A stretch of DNA of 64,000 nucleotides, taken from NCBI GenBank assembly GCA_014905825.1, contig JACGCN010000002.1:2480001-2544000 (forward strand), read 5' to 3'. Shown here piece by piece: positions 22,062 through 32,897 of the stretch (positions are counted from its first letter, which is position 1; every line of letters begins with the position of its first letter). Made by a program: the position numbers and the translations under genes. The stretch is from Lyophyllum atratum. Lineage: Eukaryota; Basidiomycota; Agaricomycetes; Agaricales; Lyophyllaceae. Under the pieces are notes generated by a model. It did no database searches and was not told the origin of the DNA. It saw nothing but the letters and a program-made list of their open reading frames with translations.

Positions 22062-24174
22062 ATGTCTTCCGATAGTTCTCATGCCATAGCGGCTGAATGG
22101 CTCGAGAACTACGCCGCCTGGCTACAGTCCGCGAATCTTGAAGGAGTAACATCATGCTTTCTCTCTGACGGCTGGCTGCGAGATGTCCTAGTATTCACCT
22201 GGAATAATCGCTCACTTGGAGGACAAGACAAAATAAGAACCTACCTTCGTGATACCCTCTCAGCAGCCAAAGTATCAGACGTCAAGCTTGATAGTCGCCC
22301 AGGTTTATCGCCCCAGCAAAGCACCATCGACCCGGAATGGATAGCAAGTGGATTCACATTTACCACGGGTCTTGCGATTGGACAAGGGTACTTTCATCTT
22401 GCTAAAGAAGAGTCTGGAGGATGGAAGGCACGAATTGTGTTCATGGCAATGACGGATCTCAAAGGTCATGAAGAACTGGGACCAGAGGACGGTGTCTATG
22501 AAGGGCACACGTTGGCTTGGGAGGATGTTCTCCACGCCAGAAAACAGAAAATCGAAGAGAACCCTTACGTTATAATCGGTTGGTTGAGTCTTCTTCGTTT
22601 TGCTTTCATAGCCTTATACTATGGTGTTATTTGTTCAGTGGGGGCCGGCCAGACGGGCCTTAATATTGCTGCTCGCTTTCGCCAGATGAATATACCAGCC
22701 CTCGTTGTCGAAAATAACGCGAGAGTCGGCGACAACTGGAGAAAACGGTATCCTACACTAACCCTGCACACACCCCGAACACACCATTCTTGTAGGCCCT
22801 CCTCATTTAATCATGGTCGGCCAATAATTGAAACAGTCTATAATAGTTCTATACCAGCCTTACCCTCAGACTTGGCCGATCTTCACACCTCGAGATAAAT
22901 TAGCGGATTGGATGGAGAATTACGCGAAGTCCCAAGATCTTGTTATTTGGACCAACTCTCGTCCTCTACCTACTCCGACCTACAATTTCCAGACTAAAAG
23001 ATGGTCTGTAGTTATCGACAGAAATGGGACGCATGTCGAGCTCAATCCGGCTCATATCGTGCTTGCGACGGGCACGCTTGGGAAGCCCCGTTACCCCAAC
23101 ATGACAAACGAGGACTTGTTCCGAGGGACCACCCTCCACGCCTCCGAATATGCTGGCGGCCGCCCATTTTCCGGGAAGCGCGTCGTTGTCGTAGGCGCTG
23201 GCAATACGTCTGCGGACATCTGCCAAGACCTGGTTGTACAGGGAGCACAGTCTGTCACAATGGTGCAGCGCTCCTCGACATGCGTGATTGCCGCTAGCAC
23301 GCTTGTCCATACCATCTTCTCCAATTGGCCGGAGGGTTCTCCACCGGAGGTGGCGGATATGAAGTACTTCTCTTGGCCCATGTCACTGTGCAAGCAGATG
23401 TTAAGTGCACGCGAGAAGGAATCCTGGGCCATGGAAAAGGACATGCATGAAGGGTTGTTCAAGGCTGGGCTGAAGCTCAACATGGGTCCCGGTGGTTCCG
23501 GGTTGGGACTATTGGTAGCTGAGCGTGCTGGAGGTAAGGATATGTTCCACCCCACGTTTGTTGCTCCTAAACTTCTTTTTATCTCTAGGATACTGTGTGT
23601 CTGGTTCATCAAATGGTTAGAAACAATTTCTTACTGACATATGCTAGGGATCGATGTTGGATGCGCCCAACTTATCAGCTCTGGGAAGGTAAAAATTAAG
23701 CAGGGCGTGGAGCCCGAACGTTTCTTAGAAGATGCAATCGTGTTCAACGACGGTTCCATACTTCGTGCTGATGTCGTGATATTCGCGTGGGTCTTTCTTT
23801 GCTGTTATATTCGACCAGCTGACGTTCTTTTAGGACGGGTTATCATTTCATACATGAAACCTCGAAGGAAACCTTTGGCGAAGAGACAATTGGGCGAACC
23901 GGTCCTGTCTGGGGTTTGGATGAGGAAGGGGAGATAAGAGGATGTTACAGACCATCTGGCCATCCTGGAGTACGTGCAATATGACCTTGATGCTCATCTC
24001 TTCGCTAAGCCTGTCCAAAGCTTTGGTATGGGGCAGGAGACTTCGCGAATTCTCGTTTCTCCTCTAAACAGTTGGTCAGTAGTACGTATTTCCTCACCAG
24101 CATCTCCAAACTAATTGACCGTTGGGTAGGCATTAACAATCAAAGCGGTTGAGCTGGGTCTAGTACAATTTTAA
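22062..24174 (+). CDS. NTF2-like domain fused to flavin-containing monooxygenase
   Basis: FAD/NADPH-dependent monooxygenase, probably cytosolic; the substrate is unknown. The N-terminal about 165 residues look NTF2-like (AAEWLENYAAWLQSANLEGV, GGQDKIRTYL). After an intron the FAD motif IIVGAGQTGLNIAARF appears (about 22640-22685). It is followed by YPQTWPIFTPRDKLADWMENY, the ATG-type motif HIVLATGTLGKPRYPN (about 23055-23100) and the NADPH motif RVVVVGAGNTSADICQDL (about 23179-23232). The C-terminal part includes ATGYHFIHETSKETFGEE and ends ALTIKAVELGLVQF. The fused layout is common among fungal FMO-like proteins. A 6-nt exon (23589-23594) appears to encode part of GGYWIDVG. All junctions read in frame without correction. 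Confidence 0.88.
23589..23594 (+). other. 6-nt microexon of the monooxygenase
   Basis: GATACT lies between introns 23534-23588 (55 nt) and 23595-23647 (53 nt). It turns AGG-IDVG into AGGYWIDVG, the form expected in this family. Skipping it keeps the frame. Confidence 0.7.
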
Positions 24175-24401
24175 ATATGTCCATAGTTCAAGAAAATGTC
24201 CGAACCGTTCCTTCAAACATCGGAATGAACAATGCTGAGGACAGGCTCAGGAGCCTTTAGCCACTCCAGAACTGAATCGGGAAACCTCTTTGATTTTTTC
24301 AATCGCATTAGACAGTTGTACAGCATAGGGCCCAAGGAATAGAGAAGCATTCAGCAAAGCATGATAGTGACGGCGAGGATATCAGAAAAAGTATAGACAC
24401 T
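24175..24401. other. Convergent gap FMO/KDM5
   Basis: About 230 bp of 3'-flanking sequence. Nothing was recognised. Confidence 0.4.
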
Positions 24402-27400
24402 CTACTGCATCATAAGAGGCTTTCCGCCATGTGACATAGGAGGGGATCCGCTGGTGCCGTTCCTAAGCGGAGGAGGGATGTATGGTGATCGAGGCGATGT
24501 CATGACGGTTTGGTTAACAGGAGAAACAATCATAGCTAACGAAGGCGAAAGAGTCTGGACAGGTCGCATAGGGAATGAAGGCGGTGATAACGGGACAGAC
24601 GACATTGTTGGGCGCCGTTTGGGAGGAGGTACAGATGAAGACAAAGAATTTACTCGAGACATGTCCTCAGGACTTGGTAGATCCTCAACATGTTTCCGTT
24701 TCCTTGAGGTTGAGGCCGAAAGCTGAGGAGTCGATTGAGAAGATTCGCTCGGGCGACGCTGGTTCGAAGGGGGTCTGCCCGGCGTAGCCATCGCACCCCA
24801 TCGAGACCAGGGCGGTGGAGGTGGTACATGCTGCGTCGCGGATGGACTGCCGAAGGTGTCGCCTGGGTGGTGGGGCATTGGCGGAGATCGCTGATGAGGG
24901 TAGTGGTCGTGATGAGATGGACCTGGATGAGAAGGTAGTGATCTTGGACTCTGATGATGACTAGAGCTGGATCGTGGGGTTGATGTTGCCGTGCCTCCGC
25001 TTTGAGGTTGACCTGGTACGAATCGAACAAGCTCCACAAAGAGAGTTTGTGCATAGGGTGGCGCCATCTTCTTGTACATGACATCCTTGCTAAATGTTTC
25101 AAGCATTTCGTGGGTGTCGATGTACATGTCCTGATCGATTTGATCTTCTTGAAAATCTGCTGGTAAGACCATGAGAAACGGGACAAGTAAACAGTAGCGT
25201 ACCAGTCGGTTTGACCCGCACATCAGAGTACTGATATTGCATATTCTTGCGCAAACAGCACAAAGGGCATGTGAAGCGAGCACCGTCCTGAGAATCTCCC
25301 GGATAAAAGACACAAACTGCGTGATACAGTTTGTTACACGATTCGCACGAGACAGTCGGATAATTGAGGAGATAATGGGTGCGACCTCTGCAGATGCAGC
25401 GTGTGCCGTCGGACCAGTCTTGATCGACGTCTTGGCCAAAGACGAAACGTGGGCGCTTCCTCTTCTTGGGACGAGTAATTGGTGGTCGACCACCAGCAAG
25501 GATGCGGTGCAAACCAGCCAGGTCAAGGCCGAAAGAGATATCGGGATTCGGTGAGACAGCAAATTGGATCTTGTACAATTTGCGCATGAAGTGCCGGACT
25601 TGGTGAATGTACTTCGGATCCTGATTGACGGGTTGCGATGTGAATGACAGGAACTGCCCAATAGACACGGATAGTCTATCAAGCCGATGCACGATTAACT
25701 CTAGCTGCTTCCAGTCGTCGGAATAGAATTTGGTGATCTCGGCAGCCTTCGTGAGGAGATGCGGAAGGTAGCAGAAATGCCAGCTGCGTTCCTTGTTAAT
25801 AGCACCATTCCAATGGTGGTGGTCACAGAATGGGCAAGAACCGCCGTTCTTGGCGCAGTCTCCGTGGAATCGAGCAAAGCAATGGTCACACTGGACCGCA
25901 TCTGACTGCGCACCAGGAGGAGGGGGACGGACAGGAGTGCTACAGATGCAAGTAAGGTATTCATCTGTGGGAGGCATATCGTCTTCGGGGCCGGTGCATG
26001 CCATGACATCGTCATAAACAGTTTGACCGTGAGGCTCTTTATGTTCGGGACAGAACCACGGCAACTCCTTGAGCCATTGCTCGTGAAGCTTGATCTGCGT
26101 GTTCAGCTTATCGAATACAGGAAGAACAAACATCCGTAGATGTTCTTGAGCGTAGGTTCTCCATTGGCCGATGGTTTCGAAGACGTCTTCCTTCTCGCGA
26201 TGGTATCGGTTCCTGAGAACGTGGTCGCATCTGGTTTCGAGATCCATAGCGATCTCGGCAGTCCGCTTGACGCTCTTGACAGAAGGGATACTGAAGTCCT
26301 TCTCGGCGCGGTTAACCATTCGCATGACGTCAAGGACTCTGGGCTTAGGGGCATCGGGTTCAGGGTTGAGCCAAGCCCTCGCCTGTTTGTCGAAGTCTTT
26401 GGCTTTAGCGCGAGATGCCATAAGGCGATCCAAAACGCCAGGGTCCATAGGGATGGCGGGATCCATATCCGCGAAATCGTCGAGCTCCTCGATCGTTTTC
26501 ACTGGTTGCGCTAGAATGTTCTTTGCCCGCTCTTCCCAGTTGTCGCCAGCCCTTTGTCGTGCTTCCAACATCCGCAGATGCTTATTGTCAGGTGAAATAT
26601 TGCAGGTGCGAGCACGGGTCAAAAGCTGGCGGACTTCTTCGAGTGTCAACGTCGTGCCTTCATCCTCCAATTTTTCCTCCAAGTCCGTCACCAGCTGTTC
26701 ACGATCAACAATCTTCTCTACTTCCAAGAGCTCGTCCAGGATGACATTGATGGAAGAGCCGTCGAGAAGTAGACGCTTGCATTCCTGCAGGAAGCCTCCA
26801 CGATCTTCATCGGCAGGGTGAGAATTCAGAAGCGCACCGGCCTTCTTCTTCGTCTCCTCTGCATGCTGCGCTAAAGTGCGAAGGGTGGTGATCTCTTGAC
26901 AGTCAAAGCCAAGGGTATCAACCTCCCGCAAAAGAGCATACAGGTCGTCCAGGCTGCGATCGGGGCGATCACCTGGATCATCCACCGACATAGAAGAATC
27001 ATTGATGGAGGGCGCCCACGGGGTCGTTTCGAGCGTTTCCGACTTTGCTTCCGAACGGTGAAAGTGTTGGCCGCATCTACCCATTCGTTGGCTCGGTTGA
27101 CACATTTGCGGAGAGAGTTGAGTTCAGGGAGGGGATAGTTGATGCGATCTCCTTCAGCAAGGAGCGCGCGGAGGGAGCGAAGGGCTGGGCGACTGCTCTC
27201 GAGCAGCAACTTGCTCAGTTTGCCCCGCCAGGTGGATGGCATGCCAGCACGCTCTGCGAACTTTGACTGAATATCAAGGAGGTCTTCATCAGTGAATCGT
27301 TTCCGCAAGGTGAGCTGATGAGTAGGGCGATTTTCGCAGAGCAACCGTGCATGATCCACGCATGCGACGTTAGACGTGCATTGACACATGATGAAGGATA

Positions 27401-30400
27401 GATAGCAGAAAGTTTTGCAGATTGTGCATTGATATTGATCCTCTGGACGATCTTCTTCTTGGAGTACCTCCGGAAGCCCCATGTTTCGAGCCTTTACACG
27501 GTCGTTGATCTCCCGGTCTATCATCTCTTTCAGGCTATCGTTCAACCTGCAAGGATATTCAGGAAGGAGATAACTCGAGGTGTAGGAAAAGATCCTTACC
27601 ACGTCGCGGTCTTGATCGACTGCGATTGCTGAGTTATCGTTATGAGGAGCTCATCGTGGGAAAAGACTGGTAGTTTTCTATGTTCCCGATACCTCTGAAC
27701 ACAGGCACGACCGTAAGGTAACCAGTCTGGTAACGCAAAGTTGACGGCTTCATTGAAGTTGAACTGGAAAGCGAAGGGGATAAGAACTATAACGGAGACC
27801 AGGAAAAGGGACATTGCTTACGCCGTGGTTGAAGCCTGCATGGTACGCTTTGGGGAAGGTGATAACAAATTCGCCCGCGCGCTGATTGCAAGCATATACA
27901 CGCACGCCAGCATCAGTGACTCGCTTGGGGTTCATGAGGGTGACAAGTTGGAAAAGGAGGTCCGGCTGCGCTTCGAAAAGGTCGGGCGCTTCGCACTTGA
28001 TCGCCGCCTCAAATTTCTCCGCGTCATCGCCGGGGATACCATACCATGTCTTAGTTTCTCCCCAATGCACTGTGGAGGGCAATTAATAGTGGAACGACAG
28101 TCCATAACAGGATTAGCTCACTGAAATTAATGCTATATGTATAGTGGTCCTGCGAAGGTAAAAGCCGCGTGAACAATGCGAAGCGAGGAAGTCCATCGAA
28201 AATACCTCATTGTGCCAGCAGAAGGTAGAGAACGCCATGCCTACATAAGTCCAAGGGACGGTCATACCAGAGATGTCGGATTTGATGAATCGCAGTAGTG
28301 AATCAGAGACGATGGGTATGTTGTTTAGATTCCAAGGATCCTTCGAATATGCATCCAATGGATGTGTTTCCAAAGTCGGCATTGCACTACGGCGGTGAGA
28401 TATAAGTCAACCGTAGTTTTCATAGTCCCCGATTCTTACCTTCCGTGTGTCGTGGAATGGACGTCCGCGCCATACTCAACCTCAACAGTTTCGTGTGGTG
28501 ACTGAACCAGGCGCCAGAACTCATTCTCGACATCATACTCCGAGACGGATACGTCGCCGATCAGATTGACCTTCGGATCATTCGCTTGGTGGGACTCAGT
28601 CGATTCAGGCACATGGTCTTTCCACCATCTTCGTCTGAATTCCTTGTCCCGAGCTTGGAAGCTCGCGAGGCTATGTTCCTCGCCCTCATCGAAACCGAAG
28701 TCGCCACCAGTGCCTGAGAGACAGGTGTAGCAAAACCACTGGTCCTTTGGGATGACCGACAGAGGTGGCTGAAGGCAGAACATATGGAAGCCTAAGCACG
28801 TCATCAACAACTACGCTTTTAGATAGATCACCAAAAAGTCACATACCACAATCGCAACCGTCACAAAGAAGCATCTCCTCACCGCGATTCTTCTTGTGAC
28901 ACACTTCACAATTTTGCTGATCCCGACTTGTTACTGGCGTCCTGGCTGGTAGAAAACTGGGCCATACCTCAGGGGTCCCTTTGGTATCTACCTTCGGTTT
29001 GTCATAGAAGATGGGCGGGGGAATGACGGGAGTACCGAGACTAGCAAGCTTCTTGGGGCTCACTATACGACGTTAGGAGAATGAGGATGAGATTGAAAGG
29101 AAAAGGGACATACAAGCCTGTTCGTCCTGAGATCCCATTCTAGTACTTCGGCGAGGCCTTGAAGTCGCGGATCTATTGCCGTCAGCATCGCGAGATTCGC
29201 TTTCATCAGGTGGCTCAGAGAGCGGGCTGGAAGTGGCGGTCAGAGGGCTGGAAGGCGGACTTGATTCGCCCGCAGTCGTGACAGTGGCACTCAACCGAGA
29301 TAGCTTTCCTGTGGATTGGATATTAGTATGTGTCTTGAGCTGCGGGTCGTGGGCGATGGGTGCGATTCCCGGGGTGTTTCGAGCCTTTTCACAGAAGTGT
29401 TCGTAGGGAAGGATGACACGAGTATACGAGTTCTTGATCTGCGTAGACAGCCCAGGTATACCACGATATCCAAGAATCCGGGCAAGGTCGGACCACCTCT
29501 TTTCTTTGGTAACCTGAGACAAGATAAGACAATGACATGTGGCGTAGGATCGGCTTTACCGTTTCATAGCCTCCAAGCTTTTGGACTTCCTTACGCAACA
29601 GCCAAAGATCAAGTGGTTTGTGGTTAATCGTAGGCACGACAACTCTTATATTGCCCTGTTGTTTGTGATAGCGGTAGAGCTGCTCCAAAAAGTTCAGTTT
29701 GGCTCTAGATGACGCTTCAATTGAATTCAAGCGCTGGAGTCGTGTCCGAAAACGAAAGGTCTAAACGTAAAGTGTGAGTCAAGTTGAATGCGGCGAATAT
29801 CTGACACACCTCGGTATCTGTGACAAACGGCATTTTCCACCCCTCTGGTGGAATAACCTTGCAAATGCCATAGTTCTTCGCATGGTCCGAGATAGATCGA
29901 ACGTAAGTCATCGGATCCTTGAACTCTTCCATGGTGGGATAGTACTCGGGGCAATCCTCTAGTCCAAACGGACGAGGCTCTTGTTCCGGGACTTGTGCCT
30001 GACGAGGGCTAGCCGTCTTCACCGAAGACAAATCAAGAGTAGGAGCCACCGGAATGCGATAATCGTCAGAGTCCATATTGTGGTCCTCGTCGCCGGGGTT
30101 GGGCGAAGTCGACCTAGCATGACTGTAAAGTGCCGCCAGGGCCTCTGTCTTCGATTTACGGGGCGCTCGCTTTGATTCGCCCGTTGAATCCTGTTGAATT
30201 TCGGCCTGGTCAGATTCCTTGTCGGAATCGGACTCAATTGTTGTGGCACCCTCCACCAGGATTTTTAAGGACGAAGTGAAGGTGCTGGTGGGTTGATTGG
30301 TGAAGTTGGCAGGCAATGCACTAGAACTGGCCTGTGATGGGCTTTCGGGTTGGAATCTAGGAGATCTTCCACGACGAGAAGGGGTCCCCCGAGGGGATAC

Positions 30401-30526
30401 GCTAATGGGAGAACTGTGCATGCCGTTGAAGCCCCCGCAGGTTTTTCGAGCGAACTCGAGCTGTTCTTCACAACGTTTCGGCGGTCGCAAGGCGTAAGAG
30501 AGTGGCGGAGTATGAAGTTCACCCAT
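24402..30526 (-). CDS. KDM5: KDM5/JARID1-type histone H3K4 demethylase
   Basis: Nuclear Fe(II)/2-oxoglutarate demethylase of H3K4me3 (family knowledge). Domains in order: JmjN ([20 protein letters not shown], about 29945-29880); ARID ([13 protein letters not shown] to [12 protein letters not shown], about 29690-29460); PHD1 ([20 protein letters not shown] to WFCYTC, about 28910-28720); JmjC with iron ligands in FCWHNEDHYTYS and [11 protein letters not shown] (about 28380-27740); C5HC2 zinc finger ([17 protein letters not shown], about 27430-27370); a long helical PLU-1 region; a C-terminal PHD ([20 protein letters not shown], about 25400-25250); and a Ser/Pro-rich tail. The start is placed at 30526; the in-frame ATG at 30421 is an alternative. 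An intact 28-nt exon (28122-28149) carries part of the JmjC core. One base slip near 27005 separates KRPRGRPPS from [10 protein letters not shown]. Confidence 0.94.
28122..28149 (-). other. KDM5: 28-nt exon in the KDM5 JmjC core
   Basis: Encodes DHYTYSINF plus the first base of the next codon. It joins FCWHNE to [14 protein letters not shown], so it is indispensable to the catalytic fold. Confidence 0.85.
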
Positions 30527-30732
30527 GTTATGTGATTTGATGCATCGGCGTGGGTAACCTTTCCTTTTCCAGTCCGTCCCTTTCTTTCACTCTCCAAGGA
30601 ACTCAGGAATGCCCTGGCCCACTCTTGAAGAATCCGATTAATAATCCTATGAGCCTGAGCACTATCGACACTACTAGTCTCTGTATTGTTCGCAATTTTT
30701 TCAAGGCCGACAGTACACCTATACAGTTGGCC

Positions 30733-30760
30733 ACTTTCCGCCCTGAACTTTAATCCTTAA
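30733..30760 (+). repeat. Left 28-bp inverted repeat arm
   Basis: Begins ACTTTCCGCCCTG and ends AATCCTTAA. It is the exact reverse complement of 32032-32059. Confidence 0.9.
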
Positions 30761-32031
30761 AGGGGATTGCCGAAACCCGAAAGAATGGTTTGATGACATA
30801 AGACACCCAGAAAGGTATGCAGGTGGGCGGGAGGGCGCAAGGAGGGCGGGTCGTCTTCATGCTTTCACTGTAGCTATCACAGCACGAAGCCTCAGATTTC
30901 GATCGAAGTGACTTGGTCTGGGCCGATGAACGGCAGGTCCGAGTTCTGTGATTTCATTGCTCAATTCTGCCTCCCGGATCATCAAGCCTCCTTTGATTAT
31001 TGTATACTATTCAGATATTACAGCATATGGGCAGACAACGGTCAACACCTAGGTGGGGAAATATACCGCAAACATACCAGCCAGCAGCACCATTAACGGG
31101 CGGAGTGACGTATCACATACCTTATTAACAGCTCCGCATCTACTACTTATCTCTCGTGTTTTAATGACAGCGGTGTGTATCGTACTGTAAATAATGATAT
31201 CAGTTACTTAGCTCTGTAAATGGCATGCGCTCGCCCGCCCACCCCTGCCCGCCCTGCCCTAACCGCCCCCGCCTCTCTGGCGGCAGCGTAATGTTCTGGA
31301 GGGCGGCGTGCATGATGGTGATGTTCGCGTGTGTTGCAATTGATGCTCGGCGTGTCGATTGTCGGCACTGCGGTGGGTCGGTGGGCCGTAGCTCGAGAAG
31401 GCTAGTGTTGAAAACAGCAGGACGTGATGAGGGGGACGTTGACGTAGAGCAGTTGGCGGTGATTAGTCGTGATGGGAGCTGGAATAGGGCTGCGGGAGGG
31501 TTAGTGTGGGGGCGGGGACAGCGGTCGTGCAGTGCAAGGCCAGGAACGCACCACGACGGCTCCGCCTTTATGGGTCTGAGTCTGCCCTGTAATTTCTGCA
31601 GCGCCCCCTGTGACTCATCTGTCCCGTTCCATCACGCGCTGGGGACTTGGCGAGCTCGCCAGCGGCGCGTGCTCTTGGTCTGCGTTCGGCAGGCGGCGTG
31701 AGGCGTGCGGGAGCGGCTCTGGCTGCCAAAACGGTCGAGTTGTGTCCTGAAATCGTCATTTGCCGGTTCACATGCCTGTCCAAGGGGGGAAGGGGGTCAT
31801 GGCGTGTGTTTGAGCATGAACACTAGGTCAGAAGACAAAGAGAAGACATCAATATGATCTTTACAGGAAAAAGAAAAAAGAGCGGTGTATCCAAGCGGGA
31901 GATAGATGCGTGAAGCAGGGAGGGACGGATATGCGACCTGCTGGGAGCGGCGCGCTCCCGATTAGGTTCAAGGCGCGCCTGGAATCTGAGATCTGACAGC
32001 TTACGTGTTGCGGCAACTCCGGCATTCCCGA

Positions 32032-32059
32032 TTAAGGATTAAAGTTCAGGGCGGAAAGT
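32032..32059 (-). repeat. Right 28-bp inverted repeat arm
   Basis: Begins TTAAGGATTAAAG and ends GGGCGGAAAGT. It matches the left arm 28 of 28 on the opposite strand. Confidence 0.9.
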
Positions 32060-32076
32060 CAAGAACGCACCTATAC

Positions 32077-32897
32077 CTTTGCCCTGAACCTTAACTGGGT
32101 TCACGTGTCCAAAATTCGTGTCATGATGGCCATTGGCCACACGCAGTTCGTTGTCTGTGCAGGGTGTGCACGAGGCATGTAAAACAACGAGGCCCGCGCA
32201 ATGTGGCGCAATGGCACAAGTAATAGTATGAAGTCCGCGCATGGAGGCCTCGTGCCTCGGTTGAGACTAATGATGCAACGTTTATGCATTTAACTTCACT
32301 ATGGCTGTTATTTGGTCAAGCGTTGATGGTCATGAGGTAAGAGGAAGAATAGGAAGGACAAACCCACCGTATGTAGTCGGCATATATCTGCTTTGACTTT
32401 TTGACTTTCTGCTCGGTATGTCTGGTATGTACAATGGAACGCTGTAGCCGGACGCCAGCGCGGTAAAACGGTCTCGACTCAAGCGCTGGGCTGATGGGAA
32501 ATCTGGTTCACTGCTTATGGATCCGCCTGATCCCGGATTTCTACAAGAGGCTGTTCCCATCTACCTGCCAGAGTCAACCTTGACCAGTGGCCCCGAAGCA
32601 TCCGATCTGATCTGATTTAAAGCCATTGCAACGATTCCATATGATACTCAACCTGTCGATGTCAAAATACCTCATCACATTAACCCGAGCTCGGGCCCTT
32701 GAAACCTGAGACACTACTCTTGAGTTTCAAGAGAATTTCGTCCCTCGACAGGGTCTGTCGTCTCCTTATCCCTTTCCGAAATTGAAACTCCGCGACGATC
32801 GTGAGTACGGTCGGAAAATCTTGAATGATGTGGGTCCCAATATAAAACTTCCCCAGGCAGTCAAGGCGATGTGAAAAAAACTCTATGGTATATCCAT
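32077..32897. other. Non-coding flank of PGAP1 3' end
   Basis: Contains a partial third copy of the repeat arm core at 32081-32094, an adjoining CACGTG (32101-32106) and a small hairpin CTCTTGA/TCAAGAG near 32720-32736. No supported gene. Confidence 0.4.

Larger units (their letters stand above)
30725..32067. mobile_element. Candidate non-autonomous TIR transposon (MULE-like by target duplication length)
   Basis: A perfect 28-bp inverted repeat occupies 30733-30760 and 32032-32059, with weaker matching on both sides. The identical 9-mer CACCTATAC lies just outside at 30716-30724 and 32068-32076, suiting a target-site duplication; 9 bp is the length typical of Mutator-like elements (family knowledge). 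The interior is GC-rich around 31.2-31.7 kb, with no recognisable transposase. Right of the second 9-mer, GCCCTGAACCTTAA (32081-32094) resembles part of the left arm again, so a nested or rearranged insertion is possible. The element lies between the KDM5 promoter and the PGAP1 3' end. Confidence 0.5.

Noticed and set aside
22062..24174. Biosynthetic gene cluster around the flavin monooxygenase
   Set aside because: The neighbours are TFIIB and KDM5. No synthase, transporter or pathway regulator is present.
31225..31701. 158-codon open frame in the GC-rich core of the TIR element
   Set aside because: GC-rich sequence gives long chance frames. It has no motif, intron structure or similarity to a transposase that I can recognise.
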